64,000 nucleotides of DNA, from assembly GCA_028873845.1 (NCBI GenBank), contig JAPPNO010000123.1, forward strand, positions 1 to 64,000, read 5' to 3'. The stretch comes from Gemmatimonadota bacterium (lineage in GTDB: Bacteria; Gemmatimonadota; Gemmatimonadetes; Longimicrobiales; Gaopeijiaceae). The notes under the pieces are model-generated. The model was not told where the DNA came from. It worked only from the letters and a program-made list of their open reading frames with translations, and searched no databases. Each line of letters starts with the position of its first letter. The stretch's first letter is position 1. Shown here in pieces: positions 20,291 to 30,498 of the stretch. The translations under genes were made by a program, and so were the position numbers.

Positions 20291-21178
20291 GTGCGCGTGA
20301 TCGAGATCCCGGCTTCGCTCGACTATCGAAACATCGAGAGGCTGCTTGCGCGCATCGAGGTCGCCGAGACGGGTCCCGTCCTCTTCGACGCCCGCCGGCT
20401 GCGCTGGATCGATCCCAACGGGATGCTCGGACTGCTTGGCGCGGGAAAGGTGGCCGGGCAGGGCGGAAAGCGGCCGCGGATTTCCCTGCCGACCAGCATC
20501 GAGGTTGCCGGCTACCTCGAACGCATGGGCTTCCTGCGCGTTGCGGCCGGGACCTTCCAGCCGTTGCCGCGCCGGGTCCGGCGGCGGCCCGTCCGCGCCT
20601 CCGACGTACTGCTCGAGATCACCCCGATCACCACCAACTCGGATGTCCACGAGGTGGTCGACAGGGTGCAGGCACGCGCCGGCGCCATCCTGTCCCATAC
20701 GCTGGGGTATCCGCCGACCGCCGTGGTCCAGTTCTCGGTCATCCTGTCCGAGGTCTGTCAGAACATCGTCGAACATGCGGACGGGCCCGGCTGGGTCGCG
20801 GCCCAGTCCTACAACTGGACCCGGCGGCTGGGGCGGCATGTGGTGGTGATTGCCGTGTCGGACCTGGGCCGCGGTTTTCGTGCGTCGCTCACCGCTGAAC
20901 ACGCCGACCGCTTCGGTGACCGCTGGGGCGACGTGACCGCGCTCGAGGCCGCGTTCCTGCTCGGACTGACCCGGTTTCCGGACATCGGCCGGGGGCAGGG
21001 GATCCAGCAGATCCGCAAACAGGTCGCCCGCTGGAACGGCCTGCTGTCGGTCCGGAGCGGAACCGCCCGCATCGCGGACACTCCCGACTGGAGCCGCAAT
21101 CCCCCCGTCGAAGAGGGCCTCCGGCACTTCCCCGGCGCCCAGATCAACATCATTCTGCCCGAGCATTCCGGTGACTGA
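20291..21178 (+). CDS. STAS + histidine-kinase-like ATPase (HATPase) protein
   Basis: N-terminal STAS-like VLFDARRLRWIDPNGMLGLLGAG; N-box-like SEVCQNIVEHA; G1 VSDLGRGFR; G2-like GRGQGIQQI. Start approximate. Confidence 0.7.
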   Translation: MRVIEIPASLDYRNIERLLARIEVAETGPVLFDARRLRWIDPNGMLGLLGAGKVAGQGGKRPRISLPTSIEVAGYLERMGFLRVAAGTFQPLPRRVRRRPVRASDVLLEITPITTNSDVHEVVDRVQARAGAILSHTLGYPPTAVVQFSVILSEVCQNIVEHADGPGWVAAQSYNWTRRLGRHVVVIAVSDLGRGFRASLTAEHADRFGDRWGDVTALEAAFLLGLTRFPDIGRGQGIQQIRKQVARWNGLLSVRSGTARIADTPDWSRNPPVEEGLRHFPGAQINIILPEHSGD

Positions 21179-21767
21179 GCGCCGCCACAGCGAGTTCCCC
21201 ATCGATCTGGAGGCGCTCATGAAGGGTCTTCAGGCGTCGCCGAACGCCGACCTGGTGACACGTCCGACGGGCAGGGCCGTGCGCGAGGCGATCGAGGCCG
21301 CGATCGCCGACTCGGCGCCCCACGTCGCCGTTTCGGTGATCGACTTCACGGGAGTGCGCGTCCTGGACTTCAGTTGCGCCGACGAGGTCGTCGCCCGGCT
21401 CCTGCTGCGCTACCTGCCGCCCGAACGTCCCGGCAACGTCTTCTTTCTCTTTCGCGGGGTGGAGGAGATACACGGCCACGCAGTCGCCGAAGTCCTCGCC
21501 AGGCACGGACTGGCCGCCGTCTGCGACTTCGGAGAAGGTGCCTTCGGGCTTCTCGGCTCGACGACGCGCGAGGAGCGCACCGCATGGTCCACGCTCGAGC
21601 GGAGGAAGCGGATCAGTGCCGGCATGTCGGCGTCGCTGCTCGGCTCCCGGGGCGATGCGATGCTGCACAGGCTTTCCGAACGAAGACTCGCCTACTTCGA
21701 CCCCGCCGGAAGCGCGTCGTCGCTCAGCGCTCTTGCGCGGCCGGTGCCGCCGCGGGACGAACCCTGA
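21171..21767 (+). CDS. STAS-like (DUF4325-type) protein
   Basis: SVIDFTGVRVLDFSCADEVVARLLLRYLPPERPGNVFFLFRGV; overlaps the preceding stop codon. Confidence 0.6.
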   Translation: MTERRHSEFPIDLEALMKGLQASPNADLVTRPTGRAVREAIEAAIADSAPHVAVSVIDFTGVRVLDFSCADEVVARLLLRYLPPERPGNVFFLFRGVEEIHGHAVAEVLARHGLAAVCDFGEGAFGLLGSTTREERTAWSTLERRKRISAGMSASLLGSRGDAMLHRLSERRLAYFDPAGSASSLSALARPVPPRDEP

Positions 21768-21786
21768 CCGAACCAGAACGGAGAAC

Positions 21787-22986
21787 ATGATGAACACCGA
21801 CCCGAGCGTGAACGGCAACCTCGGCTTGGCAACCCGCGCGGTCCATGCGGGACAACCCCGGGCGCACCCGGGGGGCCCGGTCGTGGCTCCCATCGTGCGG
21901 AGCTCCACCTTCCACTGGTCCGGCCCCGGAGACGGCACCGATCTGCTCTACAGCCGGTACGGCAACAACCCCAACCAGCGCTCCGTCGCGGCCAGGATCG
22001 CCGCGCTGGAAGGCACCGAAACGGCGCTGGCGCTGGCCAGCGGCATGGCCGCGATCTCGATGACCCTGCTCGCGGCCACCCGCGCGGGCGACCACATCGT
22101 CTCCAGCCGCCACCTCTATGGCGCCACCCACGCACTGCTCTCGCACGAGCTGCCCCGGCGCGGCGTGACCACCACCTTCGTGGACCCCGCCGACCCCACC
22201 GCCTGGCGCGCTGCCGCGACCCCCGCCACCCGGGTCGTCCTCATCGAGCTGCCGACCAACCCCACCCTGCGCGTCTTCGACATCGGCCCGGCCCGCGACG
22301 CGGCGCGCTCCGCCGGCGCGATCCTCGCCGCCGACATGACCTTCGCCACCCCGGTGAACCTCCGCGCCGCCGAGCACGGCGTGGACGCGGTCATCCACTC
22401 GGCCACGAAGTACCTGGGAGGCCACTCCGACCTCATTGCGGGGGCGGTCGCGGGAAGCGCCGAACTCATCCACGGCGTCACGAAGATGATGAAGCTGTAC
22501 GGTGGGTCCATCGACCCGCAGACCGCCTGGCTGCTCGAACGCGGCATGCGCACCCTCCCGGCCAGGATGGAGCGGCACAACCGTACCGCGCTCGCTCTCG
22601 CAGAGTGGTTCACCGGGGTCGCGGGCGTCCGGCAGGTGATCCACCCGGGCCTGCCCGGCCACCCCGATCATGAATGCGCCGCCCGCATGCTCGACGGCTA
22701 CGGCGGAATGCTGTCCATCGTCCTCGAGGGCGGTGGCGTGGCCGCCGACCGATTCTGCGCCAACCTCGAGGTGGCCGCCGCGGCCCCGTCGCTGGGCGGC
22801 GTCGAAACCCTGGTCTCCCAGCCGCGGCACACCTCCCACGTGGACCTGTCACCGGCCGACCGGGAGGCTCTCGGAATCCCGGACGGCTTCGTGCGCATCT
22901 CGGTCGGGCTCGAGGACCTGGAGGACCTCAGGGCCGACTTCGCGAAGGCGGTCGTCGCGGCATCGGGCGCCCTCGCCCCCGGCTGA
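21787..22986 (+). CDS. Cys/Met metabolism PLP-dependent enzyme (cystathionine gamma-synthase / methionine gamma-lyase family)
   Basis: LATRAVHAGQ, YSRYGNNPNQ, SATKYLGGHSDLIAGAV, ETLVSQPRHTSH. Confidence 0.93.
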   Translation: MMNTDPSVNGNLGLATRAVHAGQPRAHPGGPVVAPIVRSSTFHWSGPGDGTDLLYSRYGNNPNQRSVAARIAALEGTETALALASGMAAISMTLLAATRAGDHIVSSRHLYGATHALLSHELPRRGVTTTFVDPADPTAWRAAATPATRVVLIELPTNPTLRVFDIGPARDAARSAGAILAADMTFATPVNLRAAEHGVDAVIHSATKYLGGHSDLIAGAVAGSAELIHGVTKMMKLYGGSIDPQTAWLLERGMRTLPARMERHNRTALALAEWFTGVAGVRQVIHPGLPGHPDHECAARMLDGYGGMLSIVLEGGGVAADRFCANLEVAAAAPSLGGVETLVSQPRHTSHVDLSPADREALGIPDGFVRISVGLEDLEDLRADFAKAVVAASGALAPG

Positions 22987-23008
22987 TCGCACTTCGGTCC
23001 GAATCTGG

Positions 23009-23045
23009 TCAGAAAACCAGGCTAGCCGGAAAAGCTGGCCAGAAT
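23009..23045. terminator. Hairpin between convergent genes, possible bidirectional terminator
   Basis: GGCTAGC-cggaaaa-GCTGGCC (one G:U) nested inside AATCTGGTCAG...CTGGCCAGAATT. Confidence 0.4.
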
Positions 23046-23070
23046 TGCCGACCCTCGCCGGATCCCGCTT

Positions 23071-24699
23071 CTACTCCGCTCCCATGAACGGATACCCCAC
23101 GCTCGTGGGCGGAACCAGGTTCTCCTTGATCGTCCTGGGCGACAGCCAGCGCATGATGTTGTACGCCGAGCCCGCCTTGTCGTTCGTCCCCGAGGCGCGC
23201 CCGCCCCCGAAGGGCTGCTGCCCGACCACCGCACCGGTGGGCTTGTCGTTGATGTAGAAATTGCCGGCTGCGTTGCGCAGCCTCTCCAGCGCCTCGCGCA
23301 CCCCCCGGCGATCCTGCGAGAACACCGCTCCCGTCAGCGCATACGGCGACGTGGAATCGACGACGTCCAGCGTCTCCGGCCAGGCGTTGTCCGGGTACAC
23401 GTAGATCGACATGACCGGGCCGAAGATCTCGTCGCACATCGTCTCGTGGCCGGGTGTCTTCGCCCGAATCAGCGTGGGACGTATGAAGAAGCCGTCCCCG
23501 TCCGAGTACTCGCCCCCCGCGATCACCTCGGCGTCCGGGCTGGCCTTGGCCCGGTCGATGTAGCCGGTGATCGAGTCGAAGCCCCACCTGTCGATGACGG
23601 CGTTGACGAAGTTGCGGAAGTCCATCGGGTCTCCCATGGCCAGCGCGTCCGTCTCGGCGACCAGGTCGTCGCCGATCTCCCTCCAGAGCGACGCGGGAAC
23701 GTAGGCCCGCGACGCCGCCGAACACTTCTGTCCCTGGTACTCGAAGGAACCCCGCACGATCGCGGTCCGGAGTGCGGCCGCGTCGGCGCTCGGGTGCGCC
23801 ACGATGAAGTCCTTCCCGCCGGTCTCGCCCACCAGCCGCGGGTAGGACCGGTAGCGGGCGATGTTCCTGCCCACGGTGGTCCACAGCGACTGGAACACCC
23901 CGGTCGAGCCCGTGAAGTGCAGCCCGGCGAAGTCGCGGTGATCCGTTGCCGCGGCGGTGATTTCGACGGGATCGCCCGGCACGAAGTTGATGACCCCCGG
24001 CGGCAGCCCGGCCTCCTCCAGGAGCTTGTACGTGTAGTAGCCCGAAAGCACCGCGGTCTTGGACGGCTTCCACAGCACGCCGCACCCGACCATGGCGGGG
24101 GTCCCGGCCAGGTTGGCCCCGATCGCCGTGAAGTTGAAGGGGCTGACCGCGTACACGAAGCCCTCCAGCGGCCGGTACTCGAGCCGGTTCCACACACCCT
24201 TCTCGGAGACGGGCTGCTGGCCGAAGACCTGCTCGGCGAAGTGCGCGCCGAAGCGGAAGAAGTCGATGATCTCGCAGGCGGAATCGATCTCGGCCTGGAA
24301 GGCGTTCTTGCTCTGGCCCAGCATGGTGGCCGCGTTCAGGGTGGAGCGCCACGTGGTCGACAGCAGCTCGGCCGCCTTGAGGAAAACGGCCGCGCGGTCC
24401 TCCCAGGGCCAGGACGCCCACTCCCGGCGCGCCTCCAGCGTGTTCGCGATCGCCCGGTTCGCCTCTTCGGCGCCTCCCTCGTGCCACACGCCCAGGCGCA
24501 GCCCGTGATCGTGCGGGGCGCGGATCGGGTGGGTCTTTCCCGTGCGGATCTCCTCACCCCCGATGATGATGGGAATGTCCGCGTCCCGGTCGGCCATCGA
24601 CAGCAGGGCGGACTTCAGTTCGGCACGTTCGGGAGTGCACGGCGCGTAGGAAAGGACGGGCTCGTTTACGGCGGCGGGTACGCGAATGGATCCGGACAT
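23071..24699 (-). CDS. pruA: L-glutamate gamma-semialdehyde dehydrogenase (1-pyrroline-5-carboxylate dehydrogenase)
   Basis: EGFVYAVSPFNFTAIGANLAGTPAMVGCGVLWKPSKTA, GETGGKDFIVAH, FEYQGQKCSAASRAYVP, PFGGGRASGTNDKAGS. Confidence 0.93.
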   Translation of the reverse strand: MSGSIRVPAAVNEPVLSYAPCTPERAELKSALLSMADRDADIPIIIGGEEIRTGKTHPIRAPHDHGLRLGVWHEGGAEEANRAIANTLEARREWASWPWEDRAAVFLKAAELLSTTWRSTLNAATMLGQSKNAFQAEIDSACEIIDFFRFGAHFAEQVFGQQPVSEKGVWNRLEYRPLEGFVYAVSPFNFTAIGANLAGTPAMVGCGVLWKPSKTAVLSGYYTYKLLEEAGLPPGVINFVPGDPVEITAAATDHRDFAGLHFTGSTGVFQSLWTTVGRNIARYRSYPRLVGETGGKDFIVAHPSADAAALRTAIVRGSFEYQGQKCSAASRAYVPASLWREIGDDLVAETDALAMGDPMDFRNFVNAVIDRWGFDSITGYIDRAKASPDAEVIAGGEYSDGDGFFIRPTLIRAKTPGHETMCDEIFGPVMSIYVYPDNAWPETLDVVDSTSPYALTGAVFSQDRRGVREALERLRNAAGNFYINDKPTGAVVGQQPFGGGRASGTNDKAGSAYNIMRWLSPRTIKENLVPPTSVGYPFMGAE

Positions 24700-25156
24700 G
24701 GGCTCTTTCGGGTTCCTGGTTGGCGGGAGCGTCCGAAAGGGCCGAGCGAACGGGCAAGCTGCGCCCGCCTGTCGCATCTCCTGCTCACGCGGGAGCTTGT
24801 CACCGTAACGGTCCGGGTCGGACGCGCACTTCCGGCTTTCGTTTCGGACCGGAATCGCACGCAATCTCACGCGGCCCGTCAAGTTGCGCAACCGGGGTGG
24901 ACGGGCACCGCGCGGGGACCGGCCGCAGGGCGTTCCCGAGGCTCCCCGTCCCCGCCGTCATGTCCCCGCCGTTGACCTTCCGGAAGCCGCCGCGGTACCT
25001 TCACTTCCGGTTTCCGGCGGAATCTCCGCCACAATCGGCCGGCGATGCACCCGGATACGGTCGAGCGACCATCGTTCACGTTCAGGGAGGGGATCGCACG
25101 GCGCCTCCGGGTTTCCGTCCCCGAGGCGTCGGCCGTCGAATCCCGGAGAGCTGCAA

Positions 25157-26362
25157 ATGAGCAACAGCGGACTTGTGGACGCGGTGACCCGTGCGCTGGG
25201 CGGCGTGGTCAACCCGGCCGCGGGCCAGGACGTCATCGCCTGCGGCCAGGTCGCCGGCGTAACCGTCGACGAGCGGGGCAACGCGCGTTTCGTGTTCTCG
25301 CTCCGTCGCGGCGATCCCGGGTCACTGGTACGGGAGGCGCGGGCTGCAGCCGAGGCGGTGGACGGAATCAGCGCGGTCAAGGTGGATGTGCGCCTTCCGC
25401 AGAGCCCCGCGGCCGCGGAGCAGGAGACCGGCGCCGACGCACGGTCCAGGGAGGCCACTCGTCCGGCGGCCCCTGAATCCACGCCGTCCGGGCCGTCGCG
25501 CCGACCCCTTTCCAGGCAACCCCCCAAACGCGGGCTGCAGCCGGGATCGGTCCCCGCACCGACCCCCAGCCCCGGCGTACTGGCTGGAGTCAAGCGCATC
25601 GTCGCGATCAGTTCGGGCAAGGGTGGAGTCGGCAAGTCGATGGTGGCCACCAACCTGGCCGCCCATGCGGCGTCCCGTGGCCTGACGGTGGGACTGATGG
25701 ACGCCGACATCTACGGCCCCAACATCCCCGTCATGTTCGGCGAGGAGCGGCGCCCGGCGGTGACCGGCGCAAAGGGCTCCGAGATGATTGTGCCGCTCGA
25801 ATCGCATGGCGTCCGCCTCATGAGTCTCGGCTTCCTGCTCGAGCGCGAACAGCCCGCGATCATGAGGGGGCCCCTCATCGCGGGCATCCTCAAACAGTTC
25901 ATGGAGCAGGTGTCGTGGGGTCGGCTCGACCTGATGATCGTCGACATGCCCCCCGGCACCGGCGACGCGCAGCTGTCGCTGGTCCAGACGGTCGAACTGG
26001 ATGGCGCCCTGATGGTCACCACGCCGCAGAAGGTCGCGACCGGCGATGTGCGCCGCGGCGTCAAGATGTTCGAACGGGTGAACACGCGCGTGATGGGGAT
26101 CGTCGAAAACATGTGCGGCTTCCGGATCCCGGGCACGGGAGAGGTCCTCGATCTGTTCGGGCGTGGTGGCGGCGAAGACCTGGCCCGAGAGCTTTCGGTG
26201 CCGTTTCTCGGCCGGGTCCCGCTGGACATGGCGGTTCGGGAGGCCGGCGACCAGGGGCGGCCGACGGTGCTGTCGGCACCCGGGTCCGACGCGGGCCTGG
26301 CGCTGGCGCGGATCGGCGACGACCTGCTGGCTGCTCTGGACGGGTTGCCGGCGCGGCGATAG
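25157..26362 (+). CDS. Mrp/NBP35-type Fe-S carrier P-loop ATPase
   Basis: IVAISSGKGGVGKSMVATNLA, MDADIYGPNIPVMFG, LMIVDMPPGTGDAQLSLVQ, GIVENMCGFRIPGTGE. Confidence 0.93.
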   Translation: MSNSGLVDAVTRALGGVVNPAAGQDVIACGQVAGVTVDERGNARFVFSLRRGDPGSLVREARAAAEAVDGISAVKVDVRLPQSPAAAEQETGADARSREATRPAAPESTPSGPSRRPLSRQPPKRGLQPGSVPAPTPSPGVLAGVKRIVAISSGKGGVGKSMVATNLAAHAASRGLTVGLMDADIYGPNIPVMFGEERRPAVTGAKGSEMIVPLESHGVRLMSLGFLLEREQPAIMRGPLIAGILKQFMEQVSWGRLDLMIVDMPPGTGDAQLSLVQTVELDGALMVTTPQKVATGDVRRGVKMFERVNTRVMGIVENMCGFRIPGTGEVLDLFGRGGGEDLARELSVPFLGRVPLDMAVREAGDQGRPTVLSAPGSDAGLALARIGDDLLAALDGLPARR

Positions 26363-26419
26363 ACGGGCGGACTACCCTCCCGCCCAACCCAGGGGTGGCC
26401 TCGGCTGGTCGGCGTGGGA

Positions 26420-26683
26420 CTATTCCCGCTCCAGCCAGCGACGATCCTTCGCGGAAAGAACCCCGCGGTTGCCCTTCGCCCACGCCCACAGCTTGAGGGC
26501 CGCCCATCCCAGCAACATCACGGGAGCGACCTTGAACAGCAGGAACCCTGCGATTCCGAGGGTGATTCCAAGCAGGTACCCCACGACCGAGAGCACGATC
26601 CAGACCGCCACGATGCTCACGATGCCCACCGCCAGGAATGTCAACAGGGTTCCGATCATGCTACCTCCCAAGAAGCCCGGCAC
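26420..26683 (-). CDS. Small hypothetical membrane protein
   Basis: 87-aa ORF with hydrophobic segments and polar C-terminus AKGNRGVLSAKDRRWLERE. Confidence 0.55.
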   Translation of the reverse strand: MPGFLGGSMIGTLLTFLAVGIVSIVAVWIVLSVVGYLLGITLGIAGFLLFKVAPVMLLGWAALKLWAWAKGNRGVLSAKDRRWLERE

Positions 26684-26826
26684 CGTGCCGAGCCGGGGAT
26701 TCCGGGCGTGAAACGGTGCGTCTGGTCACTTGTCTATAATAACAACTCCGGCAGCCCGTGGATCAATCCCCGCGGGCTCCCGGGGCGGCGCACCTCCTGG
26801 CCGGCGAGTCCGGCAGGGTAGTGCGT

Positions 26827-27723
26827 TCAGCGAATCCACTCCAGGTCGACGCTGCCCAGAACGGCGGTGATCTCGATTTCGACCTTGTGCTCCGCGTTTT
26901 CCCAGTTGTCCGACTGGTAGGCCTTCCCCCGCTTCCTGAGTCCCCCGGTTTCGATGGAGGCCAGGAAGCTGTCCGGCCGCCGCAGCCGGACCCCGAGCGA
27001 CCTGGGGATCTGGAGTTCCAGCGCGCCCAACCCCATGGACACGACCAGGTGCCCGTCCCGTTCCCACACGCCGTCCAATCGCAGGGTCACCGACCCCAGT
27101 CCGGACTTCACCGTGATCTGATCCGCGTTGAGGTTGCCCAGGCCGTGCACGTGAAGGTCCGCGGCTCCGACGTTGATGGCGGCCGATTCCATGCGCTCCG
27201 GGTTCGCTTCGCCGGCCCGGATCACCGATTCCGACGCTCCCGTGTTGACCACCAGCTTCCGCACGCCCAGGCCGGTCAGGTCCAGCTCGGCCCGCCCGGC
27301 TCCGAAGTTCAACTCGAGCTCCATGGGGACGCCCGCGGCGAGTTCCAGCTCCAGCGACGCTTCGGCGGGCCACTTGCCGAAATCGGAGTTTCGGGTCTCG
27401 ATGGCGGAGAGTCCCACCTCCAGCCGCCCGTTCGCGTACTCGGTCTTCGGGACGGCCCAGTTCTCATCGAAGTGGAAGAGAGCATTGTAGAGTTCGCCGT
27501 CGTCGCCGCGCCGCACCGTGAGGACTCCCGCGCCGTACTCCACCGTCACGCGCAGGTCTTCCTCATGGGTCAACTGCCGGGCGGCGGTCAGGGTCTTCCA
27601 GCGCTGTGCGTCCAGATCGGCCGGGCCCGCCAGACCTGCAACGGCCAGCATCGCTCCGGCGAGCACGCTCCGCGTCATCCTGCGCGGTGCCGCCTCGCGG
27701 CCGCATCCGTACCGTCTCACCAT
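26827..27723 (-). CDS. Exported toastrack/LiaF-like (DUF2154-like) protein
   Basis: Signal peptide; LELNFGAGRAELDLTGLGVRKLVVNTGASE...INVGAADLHVHGLGNLNADQITVKSGLGSVTLRLDG. Confidence 0.65.
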   Translation of the reverse strand: MVRRYGCGREAAPRRMTRSVLAGAMLAVAGLAGPADLDAQRWKTLTAARQLTHEEDLRVTVEYGAGVLTVRRGDDGELYNALFHFDENWAVPKTEYANGRLEVGLSAIETRNSDFGKWPAEASLELELAAGVPMELELNFGAGRAELDLTGLGVRKLVVNTGASESVIRAGEANPERMESAAINVGAADLHVHGLGNLNADQITVKSGLGSVTLRLDGVWERDGHLVVSMGLGALELQIPRSLGVRLRRPDSFLASIETGGLRKRGKAYQSDNWENAEHKVEIEITAVLGSVDLEWIR

Positions 27724-29321
27724 CGGTCGCCTCCGCCCTGGTCATCGCCGAAATCATCGTAGGGGACGGCCCAGCCGGTTGGCCTCACGCCTCCCCGGGT
27801 CAGAATCACCGCCCCGAAGCCCGTTGCCAACGCCAGCAGGAACCCCATGGTGCCGGCTGCCTGGAGTATGCTGCCCACCCACCCGGTCAGCGGGAGGACC
27901 TGCAGCCAGGATCCCGCCACCCAGGGGATGAACATCGTGCCCAGGCCCAGCAGCCTGACGTACGATGGCTGGCCCGGATCTCCGCGGTTTAGCCAGCGGT
28001 AACCCCGCCGCAGCACCCATCTGCCCACGTGCTCGCTCACTCCCACGAGACCGACCAGCGCCGCCGCCAACACCGCGAGCGGAAAGAGCGGCACCCACGC
28101 GATCAGGAGGGGTATCCCGAGCATCGTGGCCACGAGCACGGCGATCCCGATCAGGTAGGCCGGGCCGGCCGCGAAACCCCCGGCGAGCCCGACCACCGCA
28201 CTTCGCGCCGGCTGATGCGAGATGGCACGTACCACGACCCCAACCCGGCGGCCCGCCAGCCCTGTGGCGAGCCAGGCAAGGAGGCCGGTCACAACGAAGG
28301 TGACCAGGATGTCGAATGTGAACTGCGAGGCCCGGCTGACTCTCTGCCCGAACCGGCTGCCGTCCCGTGAACTCTGAAGCGACCGGACCACTTCGCGCTG
28401 GACCTCGGCCCGGATCCTCTCCACGTCCCGCCGCTCCTCGGCCCGGATCCTCTCCGAAACGTCGGCGACGCCGCCCCTGACCCCGTCGGCCGCGCCCCGC
28501 AGCCGGGAATCCACGAGCCGGGCTTCGCCGTCGATCCTGCCGGAGCCGACGGCCAGGGTTCCGTCCACGACGATCACGTCGCCGCGTACCCGGCCCCGGA
28601 CATCCAGTTCGCCGTCCACGAGCAGGATCCCACCCTCGACCTGCGTTCCCGCCCGCACCAGATGGTCCCGGCCCACCAGGACCGTCAGCGACCCGGCGTC
28701 GATACCGTCCAGCGCCCGAACGAACGCCTCCTTGTCGTCGCTTCGGGCCATGGCCTGCACCAGCTCCTGCGAGCCGCCCCCGTCGGAGACCCGCGCATCC
28801 GCTTGTACCGAACCTCCGAGTGCGCCGGCGAAGTACCCGCTGACCGCCGCCAGCAGATTGCGCTCGGCCCCGCTGAGGCCGGGATCGGGCTGCCACCGCG
28901 CCAACGCCTCCGCCAGAGGTCCGTTGGACAGTGAAAGAACCCGGCTGAGCAGACCCCGCCATTCGCGATCGGCTGCACCGTCGGGCTGATAGGATCCCAG
29001 GGACTCGCCGTTGACGCTGGCCCGTCCGCCGGAGAAGGTGATTGCCAGATGTTCGCCGTCGGAAAACTCAAGGCGGAGCGAAGCCTGATCCCGGGACACC
29101 TCGATCTGGTTGGCGACGATCTCGCGCTCCTGTCCCCCCGCCGGCATGGCCACGAAAGCGGCGCAGAGGACGGCGGCGACACCAAGCAGTCCGTGGACAA
29201 GGCCCCGCGGGCACATGGCGGGCTCCATGGGGGCGCGCACGCCCCCGGCCGCCACGGTGGTGTGGCGGGGTGTCAGCCGGACGCCGCGGGCGTCCCTGTC
29301 CGGATCGCTACACCGATACAT
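27717..29321 (-). CDS. Polymer-forming (bactofilin-like) membrane protein
   Basis: VEGGILLVDGELDVRGRVRGDVIVVDGTLAVGSGRIDGEARLVDSRLRG repeats, then several TM helices. Confidence 0.65.
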   Translation of the reverse strand: MYRCSDPDRDARGVRLTPRHTTVAAGGVRAPMEPAMCPRGLVHGLLGVAAVLCAAFVAMPAGGQEREIVANQIEVSRDQASLRLEFSDGEHLAITFSGGRASVNGESLGSYQPDGAADREWRGLLSRVLSLSNGPLAEALARWQPDPGLSGAERNLLAAVSGYFAGALGGSVQADARVSDGGGSQELVQAMARSDDKEAFVRALDGIDAGSLTVLVGRDHLVRAGTQVEGGILLVDGELDVRGRVRGDVIVVDGTLAVGSGRIDGEARLVDSRLRGAADGVRGGVADVSERIRAEERRDVERIRAEVQREVVRSLQSSRDGSRFGQRVSRASQFTFDILVTFVVTGLLAWLATGLAGRRVGVVVRAISHQPARSAVVGLAGGFAAGPAYLIGIAVLVATMLGIPLLIAWVPLFPLAVLAAALVGLVGVSEHVGRWVLRRGYRWLNRGDPGQPSYVRLLGLGTMFIPWVAGSWLQVLPLTGWVGSILQAAGTMGFLLALATGFGAVILTRGGVRPTGWAVPYDDFGDDQGGGDRW

Positions 29322-30291
29322 AACGATTCTCCGATCGTGAGAGCTTGACGACATTCCTGTAGAGGATCCACGCAGAGAGAAGAGTGAGCGCGCCGAAAAG
29401 GATCAGTCCGGCCGCGAGATTGGAACCACTGAGAGTCCACATGTCCAGAAGACCGGAAACCCGTCCCATCGCGTAGTCGGCGGTGGGGTTTCCGGACACC
29501 GCGTCCGCCAGCCGCGAGGCCGCTCCGCCGACTCTGGTGCGCAGGAAACTCGCCACGTTGGACGTGGTCAGGAGCGGATTGGCCGACAGCATGTGCAGGG
29601 TGACCAGGAAGACCGCGACCGGACCGACCGCCATCCCGGAGGTTGCCGCGAACCGGTCGCGCGGCGTAGGCCAGCGCGCACCGACCCAGGCGGTCGCGAG
29701 TTCCCACCAGCGGCCGGCCGCCGGCAGGACCGGTACGCCCGCCAGTCGCCAACCACCGGCGCGGGACACTTCGTAGCCGGCTGCCCGCTGTTGCCCGTGG
29801 ACACGCACGCGGGCCATCACCCGGTCGGCAAAGCCCTCGGACGGCTCGAACGCGGGCAGCGTCCCCAGCTCGTCGAAGAGGCGTTCCCAGCCGGCCAGCG
29901 CGACGGCCGCTTCGGGATCCCTGGCCACGAATGCGGAAAGCGCACCGGCCTGCCGCGGCGTCAGTCCCTCGTCCAGGAAGGCCGCCAACACGTTGGACAT
30001 CGGCGGGGGCGTGCCCGCGAGCTTGCGCCGCAGCCGTGCCCACCGGGACTCGGGCGTGTTCAGGAACGCGAGCACGCGCACACGGAAATCGCTCGACGGG
30101 GCATGGGCGGCCATTTCGTCCAGCGTGGCCAACAGGGCCCGGTGGCGCTCGACCTCGCCGGCGAGCGCCGGGTCGGCGGACAGTTCCGCCTCATACGCGT
30201 CCCGCTCCACGGCACTCAGCGTGCCGTCCAGGTACGAGAACATCCGTTCCGTCCGTCGATCGGACGCGGGGGTTGTCCGGCCGGTTCGCAT
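29308..30291 (-). CDS. Anti-sigma factor-like protein with a C-terminal TM segment
   Basis: RRTERMFSYLDGTLSAVERDAYEAELSADPALAGEVERHRALLATLDE; TM LAAGLILFGALTLLSAWILY. Confidence 0.65.
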   Translation of the reverse strand: MRTGRTTPASDRRTERMFSYLDGTLSAVERDAYEAELSADPALAGEVERHRALLATLDEMAAHAPSSDFRVRVLAFLNTPESRWARLRRKLAGTPPPMSNVLAAFLDEGLTPRQAGALSAFVARDPEAAVALAGWERLFDELGTLPAFEPSEGFADRVMARVRVHGQQRAAGYEVSRAGGWRLAGVPVLPAAGRWWELATAWVGARWPTPRDRFAATSGMAVGPVAVFLVTLHMLSANPLLTTSNVASFLRTRVGGAASRLADAVSGNPTADYAMGRVSGLLDMWTLSGSNLAAGLILFGALTLLSAWILYRNVVKLSRSENRYVSV

Positions 30292-30498
30292 CGACCTGTC
30301 GCTCCTCCTTTGGTTACTGGCTCCTCTACGATCCGCCGCGGGACGCGGTTTCAGCCGCGGGTGCCCGCGATTCCGTCGCCAGGAGCCCGATTGAGTCTAA
30401 CGACTCGGGGAACCGGGCGGCGAAAGCCCGGGTGTGCGGCGCACCCGGCGCGTGACCGCCGCGCAGCCCGGTCGGCCCTGTCCCGGAACTGTCGGCTC

